From Apostichopus californicus (Eukaryota > Echinodermata > Holothuroidea > Aspidochirotida > Stichopodidae): a stretch of 35,505 bases of DNA. Every line of letters starts with the position of its first letter. Position 1 is the stretch's first letter. Positions 10,901 through 22,900 of this stretch are shown here, piece by piece. Location: NCBI GenBank assembly GCA_020650975.1, contig JAIPMN010003449.1, forward strand, positions 1-35,505. The letters run 5' to 3'. The translations under genes were made by a program, and so were the position numbers. The notes beneath the pieces were generated by a model. It made no database searches. It saw nothing but the letters and a program-made list of their open reading frames with translations, and was not told where the DNA came from.

Positions 10901-13900
10901 TCGATCTCTCGACCGTTCTCATCCAAGAGGGGAAACGGATTGCCGATATTAACGATTAAATCCAGAATGGTGGGATCTCCTTCTTCAAGATTGAACAAAT
11001 TCCAATCAACTCTGAGACCTGAGCAAGCAAAGGTAAATAAGACAAGGTGAAAAACAAATAGTGTTTTGATCGACGGTAGTAAGTAAAACGGTAACCTGTA
11101 AAGTCATGGTGGGTCTTTAAAAAGTTGGCTGAAGAACATTACGTTTAGAGTCTTGCATACTTGTGCCTAAATTTTAGTCTAACTCTTTTATCTTTATCAA
11201 AGGCCAAATCCATCTCAAACAAAGTTATAAATTTCCTTACGTACATATAAATCTCACATGTCATTAAAAGCATCCCACAAAATTCATCAGAATTTACCTT
11301 TACCGTTTAATTGATCAAATCTCGATCAAAATGTGATTTTTTTTGTTTTAAACTTTCTTCCTAAGACACTCCCCAAGAAGAGTTCAGAGTAGATCTCTTA
11401 TGTCATACTTCTTTCAAACTAATAATAAATCTGTTAGCAAACTGCTTATCCACTAGAGAGCCTGTGTAGGAGAATGTGTAAAAGTAAGTTGGCCTGACGT
11501 TTCGATCCTAGCAGGATCTTCTTCAAAGGCTAATAAATGACAAGTAACAGTAACAGAAGGGACAAAAACACGCACAGAATACAGACAGGTTAATGAGCAT
11601 GGTGAACACAAAGAGATAGATGTAAGGGGATTAGTAGACAAGGAATGGAGGAGAAGAATGAAAGAAACTGACAGGGGAAGAGAAGAGGTAGGAGATAAAC
11701 AGTGGAGGGACAAAGAGAGGATTAAGGGAAGGGGGTAGGGAATAAACTGGAGGACGTCATATTTCTTTGTATAAAGTAAACTAACCATATGAACTGTTGT
11801 TGATGACTTTTAGTGGTCTTTGGACTGCAGGCACACCACAGACATGTGTTCCAAATCTCACCACTGGTATCTGTCCTTCCAATGTGGCCATTTGAAACTT
11901 TAAAGGACAGCCAATGACAGTAGCTTTCACTGGTATCACCATGGGTACCAGATCGGAAATCTTAAGAAAGAAGAGAAAAGTTTCAATGGTAGATTTACAA
12001 ATAAGTTTCATGGGAAACAAATCATTTCTGTCATTTTCTTATTTATTTTACTCATGTCAAATATTAATAGTGTCTTATTTCAGGTATGTAAAACTTTCAA
12101 ATTTTTCCATGACCGTAATATGTGTTACTAGTTTTGAATTACATGCTGGTTAAAGGACCCAATCACATTTTGCATGCATGTAGTTTTACTCTAGGTACCA
12201 ACTATGACACACCTTTCAAAATTTCTTGATTTTACCATGATAGCAACATGTGCAAACACAATGCCTGAAATGTGCTAGAAGTCTCTTATAGATTTTTTTA
12301 AAGAGACTGACGTCATACAAGGATGTACATTGCAAAGCTAGATGTGAATGACCACTATCCATCAACGTGTTTTGTTTGTGCTAGCTTAACCTATATCAAC
12401 TCAACTGTTATTTGTTTTAACAATGTCCAATGTTTTTTAATTATAGGTAATGTTTTGTCTAGACAGCATGCTGGTTCAATAACCTATCAAACAATTTACA
12501 TGCAATCTTTCCTCTTCTTTTGAATGTTTTTTTTCCTTTGCTGTTTTGATGAATCTATCTGTCTATATTTGAAGAAAAATTATTACTTTGTTAACCATAT
12601 CTTGTTACTTTGTTATCTTGTTACTTGTAACTTGTTACTTTCTTGTTACTTGTTACTTTGTTAACCATAACCATATCATAAGGAGTGTTAGCTCAGTGGT
12701 TAACTCCGGTGCCTTTCAATCATAAGGTCCCCGGTTCGAGTCACTCCAAGATTAATGTATGTCGTCCAGTTACAGAGTTGTTGACAATTCATAATCATGG
12801 ACGTTAAATATGAATCTAAGAGACTGACTTCAGTCAGCTTGCGGCTTTGATAAGCCACTGATGGCTTCTTCGTGAGTTCCTACTTTCAGGAGGATCTAAT
12901 ATACATACATATCTTCTCGTTTCACGTCCAATACAAAATGAGATTAATTTTGATCTGTCTTTAATATTGATAAATCTATATCTTACCGTACAGATTAGGT
13001 TATCCAAATAACTGCCCCACATGTCACAGAACAGAGTGACTTGCACGGTCAGAGTCTCGAAAGGTTTCAGGGTTCCTGCTGCTGGCTCCACGATGAACGC
13101 AAGACCTTTATTCTCCCTCAGTATGGCTTTAGTGTAGTCTGCCTGAAGCTGATTACTGCTTTTACTCTTTGGATCCGACAGATTGGCGGTAGCTGTTAGG
13201 AGACCGCGCCTGAAAATATTTAGAATCAAATGTAAGAGATAAAAATTCTATCATTTCCTTAGTAGGTAGTTTAGTCTAGGTACCAAATATGGCACAATAC
13301 CAATTATGAAGCACTGTTTGAAATTTCATGATTTTACCATGGCAACGGGCAAACCCTGTCTAAACTGTGCTAGAAAGTCTCTTAGTAAATTAAAAAAAAA
13401 AAAAAAGACAAACAAATTTCTGCTTGTATCAACTTTTAAAAGTAAAATGATGATAAAATTGACCTTTTCGGACTGTTGACTCGTTTTCTGGTATTCTGGG
13501 GGGGTGTAGGAGGTTTGCCTGCCACAAAGTGTTCCACAGAAATGTTGTAGGAGGCTTCGATAGCTGTGTGATTCTTTATATGTACAAAACGGCTGGGGGA
13601 AGAGCCTATTTCAACCTCTGATCCAAAGTCAATGGCTATCTCTTCTTCAGTAACACCGCCATCTTCCGGTTTGATACTGTCATAATGAACAACAAAATGA
13701 AACATTGCACAAAATAATTTAAATTAAAATACTGGTACTTAGAATACTCAATATTACTTTCAAAAATGATTCAACAATTCTAGTGACAAAAACTTTCTAC
13801 TGATAAATGCTCATAAATCACAAAGATGACGGCAAATTTTTGCAGTTGAGGAAGAGAAAAAAAACACCACAAAAGTTACATGTATAACAGGCGTTGTCCT

Positions 13901-16900
13901 TTGACTGAACAAAAAATAATAATTTCGTGGACCCACACATTTTATGAATGATCCTTCGCTTGCTGCAAATTTATCAAACATACTGAGCATTGTTTTTATA
14001 AAATTTTAGTTTTTTATTTTTATAATCACCTTATGACACAGTCCTAGTTTACGCCTTGAGCACCCTTCCGGGGGTAAACATGCGCGCGTGTTATAAATCA
14101 TTATTATTATTATTATTATTATTTTACTGATATAAATGTCATATATCTACCACATATTTAATGTACTTAACCATGAACTGTGGTCTTTCTCAACAGCAAA
14201 AGGAAGGTCACATATATATAAGAAAACAAGCTACTATACGTGATAAACGTTTTACGAAAAACGAGCACCCTTCCGGGCGGACATGCACGCAATCATATAT
14301 CACAATTATTATTATTATTATTATTTTACTGAGATAAATGTCATATATCTACCACATATTTAACGTACTTACTTACCATGAACTGTGGTCTTCCTCAACA
14401 GCAAAAGGAAGGTCACATATATATGAGAGGAACAAGCTACTATACTTGAAAAAGCTTTAACAATAACATGACTGTGTACGTGCAACGTATCACAGTCAGT
14501 TCAATAACAAACACCCTACGTGTAAGTTACGGACAAATCAACTTTCATCCATGAAGTACATTTTTACACCCTCAACGGTTAAAAGTAACACAGTGACAAA
14601 TTTTTTACTACTGTTACAGTCATGTTTCTTGTCTGACTTTACAATTTTTGTTTCAAATTTTGGGCTGTCAATAGCAGAGGTGGCCACAGGTGGGGAGAGT
14701 GCAGCCTGCAGGGCACATGGGGGGTCCTTGAGTCAGTCATCCCCTGCATGAGAGGGGTTTTGAGGGGTGCCATAGAGCAATGGAAAAAAAAAAGTGTAAT
14801 ATATATACTAGAGTTCACACCTAGGTCTTACTTGCGATAGGATATTTTGACAAACTAGATGGGCAATGCACATTTAGAAGTTCCTGATGTTTTAATCTCC
14901 CATAGAATGTTATATGTCCAAATTTTGTCACAGAAGTGGGTACAATTCTTAAGGGCTGTGGCATGTCAACTGGGTACAGAGATTCACTGTGGCGGCTTAA
15001 ATCAATTTTGTGCTCGCCACTTGTCGACATGCAGCTGCCTAGGTGAACTTGGTTTATTAAGTATAAAGTCAACAATACCTTTGATGGACTTCGTTAGACG
15101 TATTATAGGTGACCTTTAACCCTTTCACCTTTCCACTCACGGACAAGACGACCGGTTGGACCATGCCCTCTACCTTACACGGAACAAGCAACTTGTTGAC
15201 TTGGCCTACTAAATCTGCGACGAGTGTGACCGTGATCTTTAACTCCTCGTGTGGCTTCAGGTCACCGGATGAAGGTTCAAAGGTCATGTGACAGGAAGTA
15301 GCTTGAGAACCAATCGGCTGGAAGACAGAGAAGAAAGCGCCTTAAAGGATGACTTTGGGTAGAATTTTTCGTTTTCATATTTCATAGTCCAGAGTGCTAG
15401 TAAATGTATCTAATAGATATTACTGCTTTATTTAGTATTAAATTATTGATAAACCTCTCTGGAATGCGATCCTCTAAGACTAAATTGATGATGATGATGA
15501 TGTTGAATCCTGAGAGCAGGCCTAAATGTGAATGTTAATTCCATTGTCTTATCAATTCTAATAACTCATCCAAAGCATGTTCTCTAAAAATTCATATAAA
15601 ACAAGAGAGCATATCTGGGTGAGGTTCAACACCATTCGTCAGTGACAAATTTGTCCTACATTGTAAAAATGTCATTTGAGGCTATAAAAATCTTTTGTTT
15701 TCTCATCGCGTTTTGTGTTTACATCGGGAAGAACTGACCCTAAATGTCTCTGTATTAGACTATATAATCCAGTCACTTTAATTGATGAGCCTCAGATGTT
15801 TCTAGAGCCATTTCTCAAAATATTAAAAGTGTTAGAGATATATACGACCTGGACTGATAGCGGTCTTATTTTTAACAATCTATAACGCATCAGTTCTAAT
15901 TTTTTGTGCCTTAAAGGCATCCTGTTATCTGTCTTCCTTTGAACTTTTGAGGAAGCTTTAACCTGATTTTACAAGTAAACATAAATAGGAGGCTATTATT
16001 AGAGCCTTTTAACTTGTCGAGTCTGTCATTAACCTCTCCGGTAACGGCAAGCTTCATTTCTGATCATAAGCACGTTGTATCCTATTGACTTCCTGAACAA
16101 TAAACAAACGATTTCTTCAGAGAATCATCGACCTGTATTACTTGTTCATGAGTAATATCATCCTACATAGGATATCTTAGGTAGTGATAAAAAATGTAAA
16201 AATATGCCATGACACAGATATTCCCATTGTTTTAATCTTGTTATCAATGTGATGTGTGAAAGGGAACCTCGACCGAGTACGAGTATTAAATAGCGATATG
16301 TAAAGCTGATTAAATCGTGGATTTGCAACCATCTTCATCGTTGGTTGGGAATATGCTGACATTTCATGAACAACACATATACAACATATAGGTTTTAAAC
16401 TTTCTAGATCTTTTGGTCGTTCTGCCAATTAACACTACACTGATATTGAATTTTATTTAAGCAAACTCAGAGGAATGACGTGACATCCAAATCGTGAGTG
16501 CCACATTCCCCGTTCCAAATTTGGCATCATCTATTTTTATACGGTGAAGAGATGTACCCTCAATTTCTGAGCAATCTGACCCAAGGGGATAGGTTGACAA
16601 ATTTATGAGCCACTTTTTAAATTTATGATACTGACCTTTTGCCAATCAAATTTAGCTGGTAGTAGTGTCTGGTTGATTAAAACCACTTGGTGCTGTGTGG
16701 GTACACCTCTGTACACCTCTTGTAAAGCTATGGTGGAGGAGAGTAGGCAGGCTTGAGGTCTTTGAACATCTGCCTTAACAGGGACAAAACTGAAAAAGAG
16801 AGAGCAAGTTTAAGATTAAAGGAAGACGTCCCCACTTTAAGATCAAATAGCTTTAGAACTGACGGGGTCATGTAAATAAACAGTTCATTAAACACTGCTG

Positions 16901-19900
16901 CAAAAAAAGGTTTTTGTTATCTTTCACTTACAAAATAAAATAAAAATGTTAGCAAACTGCTCATCCACTAGAGAGCCTGTGTAAGAGAATGTATAAAAGT
17001 AAGATGGCCTGACGTTTTGATCCTAGCAGGATCTTCTTCAGAGGCTAAATGACAATTAGCTTACTTTTACACATCTTTAACTTACTACTGAATTATCCTA
17101 ACTATGGCTCTATCGCAATGTAATTCCTTGTGAAACATTAAAATATTACGTAACAGTTGAATATCATTCATATTTTTTTACCAGTCTGTGCCATCTTCGA
17201 CGATGCATTCTATGACGGAGTCGACTCTCCTGCAGCTCAGAGGCCTGAAGGTGACTGGGATCGTCTCTGATGCCAAGGGTCCAAGCTCTCCTTCACGTTT
17301 ACTGAAGATGAGTTCCGAATGAATCTGCGCAAAGGAACGTAAAAACAAAAAAGACAATGGATTACTATTGATGTGATGACAAAAAACTGTAAACTATAAA
17401 AGGAAGGGAATGAGAAGGAAATGGGAGAAGGCAGGCAAGGAGGAGGATGGGGAGAGAAAGTGGATGAGGAGGGGGAGAAAGGGGAAAATGGGAAGAGGTA
17501 GGGGAAGAGAAAAGGAAGTGGGAGGCAAAGGAGGATGGGAGTAGGGGAAGGAGGAGGGGGAAGCAGTGTAAGAATGAGGGAGGACAAGGAGGAGAGGGAC
17601 ATTGGAGGGGAAGGAGGGAGGGGGTGAAGCTTTTTAGTGAATTTACATCTTGTAAATCATAGTCATATGTTCTTAAAATACACTAAAGATAAACAAATTG
17701 TGTTCATCATGTCAAGATATTATAACTGCATATATGTAAGCAACTCATACCTCTCCCGTAGCTGGAAGTCTAACATTAAACTCTTGACTTTCTCCGATTC
17801 TGTACTTGGCTGCGACTTGAGATTCGTTTCTGATCACCAGATCGGCCGAGATTGAGTTTCCAAATTGAACGAGACCAAAGTCAATGGATGGGGTGTCGAT
17901 GACAATAGCCGGACCCTGAGACAAAGAAGATGTGTCATCAAATTAAAAAGTATTCATAAGAAAATAAAAAAAAATTAAAAAGGTAGTCAATAATCACATA
18001 CCTGCTATAAATAGATAATACCAAATTAACAAGTATTATTTTCATTCAATAGGTATTCAGTAATCACATACCTGCTATAAATAGACAATGCCAAATTGAA
18101 AAGTATCATTTCACATTCAATAGGTAGTCAATAATCACATACCTGCTATAAATAGACAATGCCAAATTGAAAAGTATCATTTCACATTCAATAGGTAGTC
18201 AATAATCACATACCTGCTACAAATAGACAATGCCAAATTAACAAGTATCATTTCCATTCAATAGGTAGTCAATAATCACATACCTGCTATAAATAGACAA
18301 TGCCAAATTAAAAAGTATCATTTCACATTCAATAGGTAGTCAATAATCACATACCTGCTAATAAGTAGACAATGCCAATTCCACATATGGCATGATCGTT
18401 TAATGAACGAAACAGTGTCAGTAGAAAATTGATCTAAGAATAACTCTTTGAATTTCCTTAACTAAAATTATACATTCCATGTACTGCATATTGAACTTCC
18501 CATCATCTTCCCTTGAGTAACTAAGGCAAGGTAACCAATATGACTGTAATCCCCCCCCCCCTTCCCATTCCCCTCCCCCAATAAGGTAATTGTAATTGTC
18601 CTCAAATTGACATCTGCTTTGTATCTTTTTTAATTAATGAGGCTAGACAGGGTTACATCATTCTGCTGTGAATGTGTTACATGCCTATTATAGCAGATTC
18701 TAAACATATTAGGATTAATTTATTAGCCCCAGAAATCTGATTTGCTATAGATATTGTTTGGCCATGCTCAAGACTCTGTGCTGTGGAAAACAAGCAATGC
18801 AACAAGATCAATTTCACACCCTCACGTCGTTCAGGGTTTATCAAAAATTATTATGGTTGCATTACACAGAGTAAAAATGTAGGGCAACTTGTACGAAAAT
18901 TAAGCCCTCCTCTCCTACCTTAAATCAGTGACCTAATTACTGTATGAAAGAGGGAACCAAGAACAGATATACTTGAATATGTATATATGTAATATGAAGG
19001 GCAAAACCAGTTCCGATTCCCTGAAATATCTTTTGAAATGAAATTTGAACCTTTGACAACGTACCTTCACTGATGCCTGGAGTTTGAGGAACACTGGCGC
19101 AGTTTGGTTCTCGATGTGACATAGGACGGTCTCCTCCAACGGTCCGACCCTTCCGGCTGTGACGGTCACTTCCAGGTCAATGGTTGACCTTCCAGGGATC
19201 TGTCCCTGGGTAGGTTGGATCTCTACGATGTCACAATCACTAAGAGTCTCCCATTTAAAGAATGCTGGATACTGGCTGTAGTTGGTCATCTGAGAAGGAA
19301 ACCACAAATTACTATTTAAACTCTTTTAAGTCGAGATTCAGGGCTTGATTTTAATTTCACAATTTCCAACGACCGTGATAGAAATTTCCTGCATAGTTTA
19401 TGTGATATGAAGTAGCAAGCAACAGTGGTGTTGCTCACATTACTTCAGAGGGTCTTACTACAGAAAATCACATATTTCTGGACTTCAAAGTCAAGATTCA
19501 GGGATTTGATTCACAATGGCCTACACGATGGCATTTTGCTGCATTTTCTACATGTTATGAGACCCTTAACCTCTGAGGTCTTACTTAAAGTGATATTCTG
19601 GTGGCCAACAATGTAACACTTATCTGCTATAGCGCCCTTAACTTTCGAGGTCTTACTTGAAGTGATATTCTGGTCACAGACAATGTAACACTTATCTGCA
19701 AATGGTGCCCGTTACCTTTGAGATCTTACTTAAAGTGATATTCTGGTGGCACACAACATAACACTTATCTGCCACAGTGCCCATGACCTCTGAGGTCTTA
19801 CTTAAAGGGATATTCTGAGAGCCAACAAAGTAACACTTATCTGCTAATGGTGACCTTTACCTCTGAGGTCTTACTTGAAGTGATATTCTGGTTGCAGACA

Positions 19901-22900
19901 ACGTAACACTTATCCTAAAGGGAAAAAAATTCCTACATTTGTAGTTAAAAAAATTAAAAATTAAAATCTCAAACAATATTTAATTGAATTATACTGTACT
20001 TTGTTAAAAGTTTCCTGATATAGTTAAAATCTAGTTGGGTTAACATTAATAATCTTACCATTAATGGCTTTCTAACCGTTGTTGACACTAGTATCTGTCC
20101 GGGAACAATGACTGCATAAGGGTGCACGACAATGTTAAACTCTTCACACTCCCCTCGGACCTCCAACTCCAGAGCCGTCGTATCGCAGACTAGAGAAGCT
20201 TGCGTTTGTGAGGGTCTCTTTGAAGGAGTAGTGGTGGAAACCTCCGTAGATGTGGAGTAATTACCGGGGCTGGTCGGAATGTCTTCCAGAATTAGATGCA
20301 GGACCGAACTGTAGCTACCGATCTGTCAAAAACGGAAGAAGAAGAATGACAAGGAAATGTTTGACTGTGAAATTAATTTCTATTACTTTGACCAATCCAC
20401 CGCTCTTCCACCCCCCCCCCCCTTAAAAATTGACCTCATCAACAAAGACGAACAAAATAATTTTCCTGATCAGTAACTACAGTCTTGATACTTTTTTTAA
20501 TACCATGAATGTTACATCAATCCAATAATTTCAAAATCATCCAGTATGTTAGGAGGGCATGTTGAGAATGGATTTCTAGTCCTAACTTTTGCCCATCCCC
20601 CTCCCCCTACCATCTTCCCACTCCCTTCTTCTTGTCAGGCCACCTCCCTGAACTGATTTGTAACAACCAATTAAGTGCACAACTGCTCACTAGTCTATCA
20701 TAATCTATCCTCACAAAAGACTCTCCCAGTTTTTACCCAGAAATCTCTCCTGATTTTATGAGCTAATCTCCCGGCAAGATTTGATTTCTAAATATCGTTT
20801 TGAATCGCCATCGGAAATGGGAAGCGCATATGTTTCTAACTGTTGCATAAGGAACATGGAGACACTCCCATTTAGTTTCAAGGCAAACAGGTGTATAATA
20901 TACTTCATACGCTATTGTGGTCTACAGCGCTGCTGTTAAATGGCAACAATTACCTTTAACATACTTTGGCTATATTGTAGAGGTGCCATGTATAAACACC
21001 AAATATGCTTTTATGCCTCTTTTCTTTAAGTAACATCTGGTTTTAGTTGGAGTTGTTTGCCCAATTTTTACCATTTCTTCTTTAATCTCTCAATTTTTTA
21101 TTTATGGAAAATCGTAAATCGCCCTCATTGTGTGAAAGACAGGATAGTGGGATCTGACACTACCAGCCCCAATGACTTTCTTTGCAGGACTAACTGTTTA
21201 GCTTCCAATGTTACATTCCTCATTTCTGTTTTGGAGGATTATCTTGTATTTTAACTTGCTATATCGATTCATATTTTCTAACCTCCATAGCTACGAAACT
21301 ATACCAGCTGTTCACACTTGTCTAAGATACCACCATTTCAACCTGAACCTTTTTTTCCTTATGTTTTCCATTTTGGAAGACAGAGTCCTGATGGTTTGCG
21401 CCCAAGAGTGACACATAAAATACGTACCGCGGGTGGAGCAAAGCATACGGTTGCCTTGGTCTTGCCACCGGGTGCGAGGGTACCTCTGTCGGGGTTGATG
21501 TGAAACACCATGCTACCGTCTAACTGCCTATCTGCTATATTTAGCTGCTTTGCAGTATCTTCACTCTGGTCATCAGCTTCTAGTCTGGGGTTCACAGGGA
21601 TAGGTCGATAGCACTGCCAAAAGTAGGGCAGTTCAACGTTGCTTAAAAGGGAAAGTAAGTAAATCCTTGATTTCGCTACAATATCAAACTGTGCAAAAGT
21701 CAAGACAAATGAGGAGCATTGACTGACATTAATCAAATTAAACACTCATGGGTCTAGGGGATGATTTTGGCGGAGTTTTAATCTTGACATGGTATAGTCC
21801 AAGAACAACAGAAAAATGAGTGCCAGTAATGATTCTATAGCTTTTCCAGTTTTCACAATATTCATCTTTAAACTTTTTTATGGATGACAGTGGCTGCTCA
21901 AGAACATTCCTACATGTTATATAAGTGTTAATCTATTGATTTTTTCTGAATTCTAATAACTCCAAAACATGTTCTTTTAAAATCACATAAACAACTGAAA
22001 CACACCTTAGATGGCCATCAGCACAATTTGTGATTGGAGAGCTTGTTGTAGTGCAGCGTAACATGTGAGGCCATAAAAGACTTATGTTTTACCATTGAGT
22101 TTTTGTGTTGCATCTGAGAAGTTGACCTAGGTGATGGTCTGTGTGTCAGACTTAAAAGTAGTACAAACAATTTAATTAATGAGCCTCAGATGTTTAAAGG
22201 GTCATTCCTCTACCACCCCCCCCCCCAAAAAAGTGGTAAAGAAATACATCCTGGACTGATAGCAGTGTCTTCTTAACCCTATACAACAGGGTTTCCCTAA
22301 CTTTATCCCCCCACGAACCCCCTGTCAGAGTTGTCCACGAACCCCCAACTTTTCGAGACACGATCTGAGCCATTATTATACTATAATACCCATAACAGTG
22401 CTTCGTAAAATATCAAGTTCATAGTGTAATATTGTAAAGAAAAAAAACAAGAGATGATCAAATATTAATTTGGAAACATCAAGATCAGATCAGCTCTTTA
22501 TCTTCACGACGTACTGTCATGCGTACACCAACTTCACCAAAGTCATGCGGCCTGTGTCTGTTTTCATAATTCAGTTATTTATCACATGCACGGTACGGTA
22601 CTACTATGGCAACATATGCGTATGGAACGCGAAAAGAGTTTGTCGATAGGTACGACTTTTGAACATTACTAAATTATATGATATATCAGATTTTAGTTCA
22701 ACAAAAAGTACTCTAGTTTTGACTCTCAGAAACGTCTCAGGAACCGCCTGGGATGGACTCACGCACCCCCGGGGGTTCATGCACCCCAGTACAACATATC
22801 AAAATTGACTCTGTGCCTCTCATAATGGTTATAATCTTTACTAGCAGGCTACGCATATGCTTTCCTAGATACCACCTCCTCTACATTAAATCATGATGAA

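Noticed and set aside
12681..12750. tRNA gene
   Set aside because: The A and B boxes are present, but the sequence continues into a SINE body shared with 34532-34800, so this is a tRNA-derived retroposon head.
17237..17602. 121-codon minus-strand open frame rich in Pro/Ser/Leu
   Set aside because: It is the translation of the simple CT-rich tract plus a wrong-frame reading of exon l.
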